Source of the DNA: Polyangiaceae bacterium
Lineage (GTDB): Bacteria; Myxococcota_A; Polyangia; Polyangiales; Polyangiaceae
Direction of reading: 5' to 3'
NCBI GenBank assembly: GCA_019637265.1
Contig: JAHBVY010000007.1
Location: 124,001 to 188,000 of the forward strand
Length of the DNA stretch: 64,000 bases
How positions within the stretch are numbered: the stretch's first letter is position 1; the number at the start of each line of letters is the position of its first letter. The translations under genes were made by a program, and so were the position numbers. The notes beneath the pieces are model-generated. The model did no database searches. It worked only from the letters and a program-made list of their open reading frames with translations, and was not told the origin of the DNA. Shown piece after piece: positions 51,496-59,386 of this stretch.

Positions 51496-52086
51496 TCATC
51501 GCGCTCCCCTCGCCCGCTCCACCAGCTGCTTGTTCAGCGCCACGCGGCGCTGTCGGCCGCGGCTCCGAGCGGCGGTGAGCACCGCCAACAGCTCGCTGTT
51601 GCTCCCCGCGGAGCCGGTCAGCGGCCCGAGCCTCAGGTGGGTCAAGGCGATGGCGAGGGCATCCGCGGCGTCCGCAGCCGGCAACTCGCCGAGCGCCAGC
51701 ATCCCCTTCACCATCAGCGCCACCTGGCGCTTCTCCGCTTGCCCGTTGCCCGTCATGGTGCGCTTGACCCGCGCCGGCGGGTACTCGAACACCGGCAGCC
51801 CCGCGCGCGCCAGGCACAGCAAGATCACCCCGCGCGCGTGCCCGAGCTTGGCCGCCGCTTGGGGGTCCTTATTGAAGAACAAGCTCTCCACCGAGCCCAC
51901 GTCCGGCCGATGCTCCTCGATCAGCTGGGCGACGCCGCGCTCGATGTGCACCAGGCGCTCCGCCAGCGACTGACCCGCGTCGAGCCGCAGCACCCCATGG
52001 CCCTGATGCCAAACCCGCGTGCCCTCCCGCCGCACCAAACCCCAGCCCAGGTTGCGGGTCCCCGGATCGAAGCCAATGGCGAGCAC
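51496..52086 (-). CDS. ruvC: Holliday junction resolvase RuvC
   Basis: 196 residues. Catalytic acidic residues are in IGFDPGTRNLGWG (Asp7), SVESLFFNKD (Glu) and AADAADALAIAL (two Asp). Cuts Holliday junctions during recombination with RuvAB, which are not next to it. GTG start with GGGAGG upstream. The C-terminal 30 residues are Arg-rich beyond the usual length. Confidence 0.95.
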   Translation of the reverse strand: MLAIGFDPGTRNLGWGLVRREGTRVWHQGHGVLRLDAGQSLAERLVHIERGVAQLIEEHRPDVGSVESLFFNKDPQAAAKLGHARGVILLCLARAGLPVFEYPPARVKRTMTGNGQAEKRQVALMVKGMLALGELPAADAADALAIALTHLRLGPLTGSAGSNSELLAVLTAARSRGRQRRVALNKQLVERARGAR

Positions 52087-52304
52087 CTCCCTCCCCTAGC
52101 AGCCTTGATGCACGAGGCAAAGCGCGCGGCTCGCTTCGCACGAGGCTTCCATCCGCGCGAGGCGCCGGGCCAGCGCGGACGTGCGTGGTCTGCCGAGCGG
52201 AGGCGAGTGTCGCGCCCCGTCTCGCCAAGCGACGACCGGAGCGCGCCGGCGATCGCGATGCGAGGCCCTGGGCGGTGCACGGCTTGGCGCTCTAGAGTAG
52301 TCGG

Positions 52305-53822
52305 GTGACAGATCCAGACGTCGTCGTGATCGGCTCGGGGCCCAATGGGCTCGTGGCAGCCGCGGTGCTGGCCCAGCGCGGCCACCGCGTGCTGGTGCTC
52401 GAGGCCAACCCGCGGCGACCCGGCGGCGCGCTGGGCTCCGAAGCCGCGACGCTGCCCGGCTTCGTCCACGACGTCGGCGCGGCGTTCTTCCCCTTCGGGA
52501 AGGTCAGCCCAGCGTTCAAAGCGCTCGACCTGACCGCCCACGGCCTGAGCTGGCTCCACGCGCCGATCGAGACCTGTCACCCCGCGCCAGACGGCAGCGT
52601 GGCCGCCATCGCGCGCGATGGGGAGGCCACTCGCGGTCACTTCGGCAGCCCTGAAGACGGCGACGCCTGGTGTCGGCTCGCCGCCTGGCACCAGCGGATA
52701 GAGGAGCGCCTGCTCGGGTTCTTGCTCGGCCCCTTCCCCACGCTGGGGCCGCTCTTCTCGCTGGGGCCGGTGGACCTCCTGAAGCTGATGCGCGTGCTTA
52801 CCGGCAGCGGCCGCGGGCTGTCCTCGCGGCTGTTCCGGTCGGAGGCGGCGCGCCGCGTGTTACCCGGCCTCGCCCTGCATGTAGACATTGGTCCTGACGA
52901 TATGTTCGGCGCCGCGCTGGGCTACATGCTGGGACTCACGGCGACCACCGGGGGCTACCCGGTGCCGCGCGGCGGCGCTCAGGCGCTCACCGACACGCTG
53001 CTCCGCGTGGTGGAGGCGCATGGTGGGCGCCTCGAGCTGGACAGCCGTGTCACGCGGGTGATCGTGCGTGAGGGCGCGGCGCGCGGCGTGGTGCTCCACA
53101 CGGGGGAGGAGATCGCCGCGCGGCGCTGCGTGCTGGCGGACACCAGCGCGCCCGCGCTGTACCTCGAGCTGTTGGAGCCGGAGCACAGCTCCGCGCGGGT
53201 GCTGCGACGCATGCGGCGCTTCCCGCAAGGCTTCGGCACCTTCAAGGTGGACTGGGCGCTCGCGGGGCCGGTGCCCTGGCGTGAACCGCTCGCCGCTCAG
53301 AGCGCGGTGGTGCACGCCGGCGACAGCTTGGACGACCTGAGCCGCTTCACGCGCGAGGTGCGAAAAGGCATCTTACCTGACAACCCATACCTCGTGATCG
53401 GGCAACAGAGCCTGCTGGATGACGCTCGAGCGCCGAGCGGCCAGCACACCCTGTGGTGTTACTCACGCGTGCCGGGCACCGTGGACGGCGGCTGGGAGGC
53501 GCACCGTGAGTCCTTCACGGACCTCATCGAGGCGCGCATCGAGGGCCTGGCGCCGGGCTTCAAGAGCCAGATCCTCGCGCGCCGGAGCGTCACCCCGGTG
53601 GACCTCGAGCAGATGGACGCCAACTTGATCCGAGGGGATTTGGGGGGCGGCTCCAACGCCTGGCATCGTCAGTTCATCTGGCGACCGGTGTTCCCCTACT
53701 TCCGCTACCGCACGCCGGTGCGCGGCCTCTACCTGTGCTCGAGCTACGCGCACCCCGGAGCCGGTGTGCACGGGATGTGCGGCTACAACGCAGCCCACGT
53801 CGCCGCCCGCGATTGCGAGTGA
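52305..53822 (+). CDS. PYROXD2/phytoene-desaturase-like FAD oxidoreductase
   Basis: 505 residues. FAD dinucleotide motif VVVIGSGPNGLVAAAVLA at the N-terminus, then EANPRRPGGALGSE; C-terminal RGLYLCSSYAHPGAGVHGMCG is the second FAD-binding motif of this family. Related to carotenoid desaturases and PYROXD2; substrate unknown. No carotenoid genes adjoin it. GTG start; divergent from ruvC. Confidence 0.9.
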   Translation: MTDPDVVVIGSGPNGLVAAAVLAQRGHRVLVLEANPRRPGGALGSEAATLPGFVHDVGAAFFPFGKVSPAFKALDLTAHGLSWLHAPIETCHPAPDGSVAAIARDGEATRGHFGSPEDGDAWCRLAAWHQRIEERLLGFLLGPFPTLGPLFSLGPVDLLKLMRVLTGSGRGLSSRLFRSEAARRVLPGLALHVDIGPDDMFGAALGYMLGLTATTGGYPVPRGGAQALTDTLLRVVEAHGGRLELDSRVTRVIVREGAARGVVLHTGEEIAARRCVLADTSAPALYLELLEPEHSSARVLRRMRRFPQGFGTFKVDWALAGPVPWREPLAAQSAVVHAGDSLDDLSRFTREVRKGILPDNPYLVIGQQSLLDDARAPSGQHTLWCYSRVPGTVDGGWEAHRESFTDLIEARIEGLAPGFKSQILARRSVTPVDLEQMDANLIRGDLGGGSNAWHRQFIWRPVFPYFRYRTPVRGLYLCSSYAHPGAGVHGMCGYNAAHVAARDCE

Positions 53823-53833
53823 CTTCGTGCAGA

Positions 53834-55000
53834 TCACTCGCCGTCTTCGCGCGCCTCGGCTGCCGGGGCGGCGCCGTAGCTGCCCATGGACGGCGACTCG
53901 AGGCGCACCGGCCTGGCCTCGCCGCGGGCGCGGCGCTCGATCAGCTCGTCCACTAGCCTGAACAGCTGACTATTGTCCTGCCGCGGGTAGCTCTCGAGCG
54001 CCTGAGCGTGCGCGTCGGTTTCCTCCAGGAAATCCTCCACGCGCGCGAGATCGAGCTCCCGCGCCCAGTCGCCGTAGCCGAGCTCCTTCAGGTAGCGCGC
54101 GTTCAGCTCCTGCTCGAACTGCTGCTCCACCGGCACCGAGTAGAGCGGCACCCCGAGGTGCACCGCCTCGCTCATCAGCGAGTAGCCGCCGCCGGCGATC
54201 ACCGCGCGCGCCGTGCGCAAATCCTCCACGAAGCCGCGCTCCGAGAACGGCCGCATCGTGAGGTTCTTCTGGCTGCCCTCTTGACCCAGGCCATACACGC
54301 GAAACTCGTAGGGTAACTTGCCGAGCTGCGCCAAGAGCTCCGGGTTCGCGGCCTGAGTTTGGTACACCAGCACGTGCTCACCCGGCTCGCGCGCCGCCTG
54401 AAGGATTTCCGGGCGTAAAATGGGGCCGACCAGGGTGGTGCGCTTCTTCCTCACGGGCGGGAAGAAGAAGCTCGAGACCAGGTAGTGGTAGGCGCCGGGG
54501 ATCTTGGCCTTGACGGCGAGCTTCGCCATGCGAAACGGCCCCTTCGGCTCGCCCTTGGCGCGCAGGAGCCGCCGCGGGTGCTCGCAGCGGTTGATGATCT
54601 GCATGTTGTCGACGCTGATCACCGGGAGGAAGTGGTTCAAGGCATAGAGCGCCGCCCACGACTCGAAGTCGCTGATCACGAGCTCGGGCATGAAGCCAGC
54701 CTCCGCCACCTTGCGATAGGCACGGATGTTCTTGCGGATCCCCTTCCCCGCGTGGAGCACGTTGTGCTTGAGGCTCGCGCTCTTGTCCACCCGGTTGCCC
54801 TGGTACACCAAGGACAGCCCGTGGATCTCCTGCACGCTGATCTGCGGCAGGTGCGCCAATTTTTCCGTAAGGAAACGATGCGCGCGGCCGCTCACCACCA
54901 CCTTCACCTCGTGCCCCCGCGCCGCCAGGTGCTCGAGCAGCACGCGGCTCCGCGTCGCGTGCCCCATGCCTTCCCCCACCACGCCGTACAGGATCCGCAT
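53834..55000 (-). CDS. Family-28-like glycosyltransferase
   Basis: 388 residues. GT-B fold with opening YGVVGEGMGHATRSRVLLEHL and C-terminal domain carrying AVIAGGGYSLMSEAVHLGVP and PVEQQFEQELNARYL, the nucleotide-sugar binding pattern of MurG-like and MJ1255-type enzymes. Transfers a sugar from UDP to an unknown acceptor, likely glycolipid or envelope. ATG at 55000. Confidence 0.87.
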   Translation of the reverse strand: MRILYGVVGEGMGHATRSRVLLEHLAARGHEVKVVVSGRAHRFLTEKLAHLPQISVQEIHGLSLVYQGNRVDKSASLKHNVLHAGKGIRKNIRAYRKVAEAGFMPELVISDFESWAALYALNHFLPVISVDNMQIINRCEHPRRLLRAKGEPKGPFRMAKLAVKAKIPGAYHYLVSSFFFPPVRKKRTTLVGPILRPEILQAAREPGEHVLVYQTQAANPELLAQLGKLPYEFRVYGLGQEGSQKNLTMRPFSERGFVEDLRTARAVIAGGGYSLMSEAVHLGVPLYSVPVEQQFEQELNARYLKELGYGDWARELDLARVEDFLEETDAHAQALESYPRQDNSQLFRLVDELIERRARGEARPVRLESPSMGSYGAAPAAEAREDGE

Positions 55001-55091
55001 GGGCCGATGCTAGCCCGCAGCGCTCAGGCGCGCTGGAGTGAATCCGCCCGGCGACGTGAAGTCACCCAAACGTCACTTGCTACGCAGGCGC

Positions 55092-55673
55092 TCACCCGCG
55101 CGGCAACTGGAGCGTCGCGCCCTCGGCGCGCGCGCGGAACACGACGAGCACCCGCCCGATGCGCTGAGCGACCTCGGCCTTCAGGTGCGTCGCGATCGCC
55201 TCGGCGGCGGCCGCGGTGTCGATGGGCGCCTCCTTCGCGAGCTTCACCTTGATCAGCTCGTGGGTGTCGAGCGCGCCCCCGAGCTGCGCGTAGACGGCGT
55301 CCGTCAGTCCGGCGTGCCCCACCTGCACCACCGGGTCGAGGTGGTGAGCGAGGCCGCGCAAGAACTGGCGCTGCTTGGCGGTGAGCGGCTGGCGCGGCTT
55401 CGGCGCGCGGGTCGGCTTGGTGTTGCGTTGGGGCGTGGCGCTGCGTGATGACGTCGGTGACGCGCTGCGCTGAGGACTGCGCGGCGAGTTGGCACCGCGC
55501 GGAGGACCGGCGCTGCGCGAGGACGTCGATGACGGACTGGCGCTGCGCTGAGGACTGGCGCTGCGCTGAGGACTGGCACCGCGTGACGGAGCGGACCGCT
55601 GCGGGCTCGCGCTGCGTGATGGACCGGCGCTACGGGTGGGGCGCGCTCGCACGCCGGGGGCTCTGGGGCTCAC
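55092..55673 (-). CDS. YhbY/CRM-domain RNA-binding protein with SR-like tail
   Basis: 193 residues. The C-terminal ~97 residues are a CRM (YhbY) domain: LTAKQRQFLRGLAHHLDPVV, VQVGHAGLTDAV, LIKVKLAKEA. The domain binds ribosomal RNA and assists 50S assembly. Residues 1-95 are almost only Ser, Arg, Pro, Ala with SASPQRS units, like eukaryotic SR segments, encoded by ~18-base repeats. Most YhbY proteins are just ~97 residues, so the extension doubles it. Confidence 0.9.
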   Translation of the reverse strand: MSPRAPGVRARPTRSAGPSRSASPQRSAPSRGASPQRSASPQRSASPSSTSSRSAGPPRGANSPRSPQRSASPTSSRSATPQRNTKPTRAPKPRQPLTAKQRQFLRGLAHHLDPVVQVGHAGLTDAVYAQLGGALDTHELIKVKLAKEAPIDTAAAAEAIATHLKAEVAQRIGRVLVVFRARAEGATLQLPRG

Positions 55674-55834
55674 GGCGGGGCTCTAGCGCTGGCGCGGCGG
55701 CGGCGCCAGAGCAGGATCGACGCCCTCGCATTCCTCCACCAAGCCTCGCAGAGATCGTTCCCGAGGGCGCCTCAGGTGGGGGCTTCGCGATGAGGCTCGA
55801 CCCCGGCGCTCAGAAGGGCGACGCTGAGGGCGCC

Positions 55835-56404
55835 ATGACTGCCACCCCCCAAGAACCCGTCCAGCAGGCTGACCACCTGGTCTGGCTCGACCTGGAGATG
55901 ACGGGCCTCGACCCGCAGACGGACGTCATCCTCCAGGCGGCGCTGATCATCACCGACCGCGAGCTCGTGCCCCTGGACGAGTACGTGTGCGACATCTGGC
56001 AGCCCGAGTCGGCGCTCGCGAAGATGACGCCCTTCGTCCGTGAGATGCACGCCAAGACGGGCCTCACCGAGCGGGTGCGGCGCTCGACCCTCGACGTGGC
56101 GCAAGCGGAGAAGGCGCTGTTCGCGCGCATCGCCGCCTGGTGTCCGTTCGGCGCCGGCGTGCTGGCGGGCAACAGCGTGGGGCAAGATCAGCGCTTCATC
56201 CAGCGCTACATGCCGCTCGTCGCCGGCTACCTCAACTACCGCATCCTGGACGTGACCAGCGTGAAGCTCCTGTGCCGCCTGTGGTACCCGGAGCCGCGCC
56301 AGTTCGCGAAGAGCGAAGAGGGCGCCCACGACGCCCTGGTGGACATCAAGAGCTCCATCGCCGAGCTCGCGCACTACCGCGCCAGCATTTTCCGCGCGGA
56401 TTAG
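55835..56404 (+). CDS. orn: Oligoribonuclease
   Basis: 189 residues from ATG at 55835 (GAGGG upstream; an ATG 15 codons earlier is possible). DEDDh exonuclease: LVWLDLEMTGLD (Asp, Glu), NSVGQDQRFIQRYM (Asp), and HDALVDIKSSI (His, Asp). Degrades 2-5-mer RNAs, including pGpG from cyclic di-GMP turnover, which fits the diguanylate cyclase in this window. Shares a short promoter gap with yhbY. Confidence 0.96.
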   Translation: MTATPQEPVQQADHLVWLDLEMTGLDPQTDVILQAALIITDRELVPLDEYVCDIWQPESALAKMTPFVREMHAKTGLTERVRRSTLDVAQAEKALFARIAAWCPFGAGVLAGNSVGQDQRFIQRYMPLVAGYLNYRILDVTSVKLLCRLWYPEPRQFAKSEEGAHDALVDIKSSIAELAHYRASIFRAD

Positions 56405-56409
56405 CCAGC

Positions 56410-57840
56410 TCAGCAGGCGCCGTGCCCCACACGCGGGAAGATCTTCCCCGGGTTCAGGAGGCCCTGGGGATCGAACACCCGCTTCAGCTCGCGCTGCAGC
56501 TGAATCAGCTGGGGGGACTGCTCGAGCGGCAGGTAAGGCGCCTTGAGCACCCCGATGCCGTGCTCGCCGCTCAGCGTGCCGCGCAGCTCCACCACCGCCT
56601 GAAACAGGCGCTCGATGGAGCGCTCCACCTTCGGGCGCTCCTCCTCATGATCCCAGAGGAAGTTCACGTGCAGGTTGCCGTCCCCCGCGTGACCATAAGT
56701 CACCGTGCGGATCTGCGTCTCCTCGCTCACGCGCGCCACGCGGCTCAAGAGCTCGCCCATGGCCTGCCGCGGCACCACCACGTCCTCGCTCAGCTTGTGC
56801 TTCGCCATCTTGCGCACGGCGGGGCTCATGGCGCGCCGCGCCGCCCACAGCCGCTCACGCGGGGCCTCCCCCTGAGCCACCTCCACCGTCAGCGCGCCGA
56901 GGTCGTCCGCGAGCGCCGCGAGCCGCTCGGCGTCTCGTTCACACGCGGCCGGCTCACCGTCCACCTCCACCAAGAGCAGCGCCTCGGCGCGCGGGTCAAT
57001 CGGGTTCCCCTCGGCGCGCATCGCCGCCAACGTGTTTCTATCCAGTAACTCGAAGCAGCGCGGCACCAGGCGCGCCGCCGTCGCCGCCTCCACCAGGCCC
57101 GCGGCGGCCGTCAGTGAGGCGAATGAGATCAGCAGCGTCATCACCGAGGCGGGCTTCGGGATCAACCTGAGCGTGACGTCCCCCAGCACCGCGAGCGTGC
57201 CCTCGCTGCCCACGAGGAGCGCCGTGACGTCGTAGCCGGTGACGCCCTTGCGCGTGCGGCGCCCCACGCTGAGCGCCTGGCCCCCCATCAAGAAGGCCTC
57301 CATCCCGAGCACGTAGTCTCGCGTCACGCCGTACTTGAAGGCGCGCGGGCCGCCCGCGTTCTCCGCCACGTTGCCGCCGAGCTGACAGGTCTGGAGCGAG
57401 TTCGGATCGGGGGGGTAGAACCAACCTTCAGCCTCCACCGCGCGCTGAAGGTCGGCGAGCACCACCCCCGGCCCCACCACCGCGAGCCCCTCACGCGCGT
57501 CGATCTCACGGATCTGGTTCATGCCGCTGACCGAGAGCACGATACCACGCGCCACCGGGACGGCGCCGCCGGTGCGTCCCGTGCCCCCCGCGCGCGGCGT
57601 CACCGGTACCCGGAAGCGCTCCGCGATCGCCAAGGTAGTCAGGATGTCTTCCCTGGACTCGGCCAGCACCACCACGTCCGGCGGCTCCGCCTCGGCCTCC
57701 GACTCATCGCGCGCGTAGCGCGCCACCGCCTCTTCAGCCTCGAGCAGCTTGGAGTCGCCCAGCTGACGACGCAGCTCCCGCTTCGCTCGCTCGACGCTCG
57801 CTGGCGCCGAGGGTGGGACACTGAAGCTTGCCTCAGTCAC
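56410..57840 (-). CDS. FAD-linked glycolate/D-lactate dehydrogenase-type oxidase
   Basis: 476 residues from GTG at 57840; a longer frame to 57915 adds 25 residues that look less natural. N-terminal FAD-binding FAD_binding_4 domain (VPVTPRAGGTGRTGGAVP), C-terminal GlcD-type domain with TYGHAGDGNLHVNF and SGEHGIGVLKAPYL, ending LNPGKIFP. Oxidises a 2-hydroxy acid and passes electrons to quinone or an iron-sulfur partner; no GlcE/GlcF genes nearby. It ends 6 bases from the orn stop. Confidence 0.93.
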   Translation of the reverse strand: MTEASFSVPPSAPASVERAKRELRRQLGDSKLLEAEEAVARYARDESEAEAEPPDVVVLAESREDILTTLAIAERFRVPVTPRAGGTGRTGGAVPVARGIVLSVSGMNQIREIDAREGLAVVGPGVVLADLQRAVEAEGWFYPPDPNSLQTCQLGGNVAENAGGPRAFKYGVTRDYVLGMEAFLMGGQALSVGRRTRKGVTGYDVTALLVGSEGTLAVLGDVTLRLIPKPASVMTLLISFASLTAAAGLVEAATAARLVPRCFELLDRNTLAAMRAEGNPIDPRAEALLLVEVDGEPAACERDAERLAALADDLGALTVEVAQGEAPRERLWAARRAMSPAVRKMAKHKLSEDVVVPRQAMGELLSRVARVSEETQIRTVTYGHAGDGNLHVNFLWDHEEERPKVERSIERLFQAVVELRGTLSGEHGIGVLKAPYLPLEQSPQLIQLQRELKRVFDPQGLLNPGKIFPRVGHGAC

Positions 57841-58073
57841 CCGCAGAATGTAGAGCGCGGACCCGCAGGTCACCAGCAAAGTCGCTGGCTCACCGAGTGA
57901 TGAGGCGCCCATCACGGCATCTTGAGCGTTCCGTTCAGGTGGCGTAGCACTATCACTAACTCAGCCCTGAGCACCACCGCCCAGGCCGACACGCTGCGCA
58001 GCCGAGATCGACGCTCGCGCTCCGTTGATGTAGCGGACGACGCTGGGACACGCGCCGCGTATGCTCGCCGTCG

Positions 58074-59171
58074 ATGAGCGCCGCGCAGCCTGAGCCCCAC
58101 CATCATCTCCCCAGCGAGAGCCCAATCGCCGTCGTCACCGGCGCCAGCAGCGGCATCGGCGCCGAGACGGCGCTCGGCTTGGCGCGCGCCGGGCGCCGCG
58201 TGATCTTGTGCGGCCGCGACGCAGCGCGCACGAGCGAGGTCGCGAGCCGCATCGAGCGCGACTGCCCCGGCCAGGTGCTGGCGACGCTGCTCGCCAATTT
58301 TTCACGGCTATCGGATGTAGCACGCTTGGCTGACGACATCGCCAAGCTCACCCCGCGCCTCGATCTCTTGGTGAACAACGCGGGCCTGTGGCACCCAAAG
58401 CGCACCCTCAGTCAGGATGGCTATGAGGACACCTTTGCCGTCAATCACCTGGCCCCGTTCTGCCTCACCACGCGACTCTTGCCGCTCCTGCGCGCGACGC
58501 GAGCAAACGTCAGAGCCTCTGACGAAAAGGACAGCGCTGGGCCTGATGGAGCTATCGTCAGAGAGACTGACAGCTCAGGCAGCGCTGGGCCTGATGGAGC
58601 TATCGTCAGAGAGACTGACAGCTCAGGATCGATCGAGGGGGGTTGGACGGCACCGCATCGAGCAGGCGCCAGCTCAGGCGCGCACCTGACGGACCGCGCG
58701 GCGCACCCTCCCTCAGACGTACGCGTCGTCACCGTCAGCTCACGGCTCCACAACGCAGTGCCGCGCTTCGACTTCGACGACGTGATGTCCGAGCGCGGTT
58801 ACCAGGGGCTCACGGCGTACGCCAAGAGCAAGCTCGCGAACGTCTTGTTCGCCGCTGAGCTCGCGCGGCGCCTGAAGCGCACCGGCGTCACCAGCAACAG
58901 CGTGCATCCAGGCAGCGTCGCGACCCAAGTGGTGCGCGACTCCTGGTGGCTCAGCCTCGGAGCGCGCCTGCCGCTGCCCATCCTCAAGTCCCCCAAAGAA
59001 GGCGCCGCCACCTCACTCTACGTCGCCACCGCGCCGGAGCTCACGGGCGTCACCGGCTGCTACTTCGCCAATCGTCAGGCCCACGTACCCTCCCGCGCCG
59101 CCCACGATCGTCAGTCAGCCGCCCAGCTGTGGGCGCTCTCAGAGGAGCTCGTGGGGCGCGCGGTGGGGTGA
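58074..59171 (+). CDS. Short-chain dehydrogenase with repeat-derived insertion
   Basis: 365 residues, versus about 300 usual for retinol-dehydrogenase-like SDRs. NADP-binding TGASSGIGAET, LLVNNAG, catalytic YAKSK (Tyr/Lys near 249), SVHPGSVATQV. About residues 153-206 are an insertion: two exact copies of a 48-base unit (AGPDGAIVRETDSSGS) followed by the dispersed 18-mer (EGGWTAPHR). The insertion lies between the Asn region and the strand with VVTVSS, so is on a surface loop. Substrate unknown. Confidence 0.9.
   Translation: MSAAQPEPHHHLPSESPIAVVTGASSGIGAETALGLARAGRRVILCGRDAARTSEVASRIERDCPGQVLATLLANFSRLSDVARLADDIAKLTPRLDLLVNNAGLWHPKRTLSQDGYEDTFAVNHLAPFCLTTRLLPLLRATRANVRASDEKDSAGPDGAIVRETDSSGSAGPDGAIVRETDSSGSIEGGWTAPHRAGASSGAHLTDRAAHPPSDVRVVTVSSRLHNAVPRFDFDDVMSERGYQGLTAYAKSKLANVLFAAELARRLKRTGVTSNSVHPGSVATQVVRDSWWLSLGARLPLPILKSPKEGAATSLYVATAPELTGVTGCYFANRQAHVPSRAAHDRQSAAQLWALSEELVGRAVG
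58533..58628 (+). repeat. Exact 48-bp tandem duplication in the SDR gene
   Basis: AGCGCTGGGCCTGATGGAGC starts at 58533 and again at 58581; both copies run through AGAGAGACTGACAGCTCAGG. In frame, 16 codons each. Confidence 0.95.
58639..58656 (+). repeat. Dispersed 18-mer, copy 5, inside the SDR gene
   Basis: Exact GGGGTTGGACGGCACCGC, read here as GGWTAP. Confidence 0.9.
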
Positions 59172-59320
59172 CTGCACCGTAACCAGCGCCCACGAACGGA
59201 GGGCTCGTCGGGCGCGAAAACGCGGGGTTGAAGGGGCGCGGTCCTTGAGATCGTCGCGCCTTCACCGTACTCTGGAAACGGTTGGAAGGGCTCTTCCTCT
59301 GACCCCCGGAGCCTACGCGG

Positions 59321-59386
59321 ATGAGCGACGAGATCCTGACGGTGCTGGAGGTCGTGGCCTTGGGAGGTCGAGATGGCGGCGCTTGA
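59321..59386 (+). CDS. Possible 21-residue leader peptide overlapping hsdR
   Basis: ATG at 59321 begins MSDEILTVLEVVALGGRDGGA and stops at TGA 59384-59386, after the hsdR start at 59373, in another frame. The hsdR ribosome site GGGAGG lies inside it. It could couple or tune hsdR translation; equally it may be chance. Confidence 0.3.
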   Translation: MSDEILTVLEVVALGGRDGGA

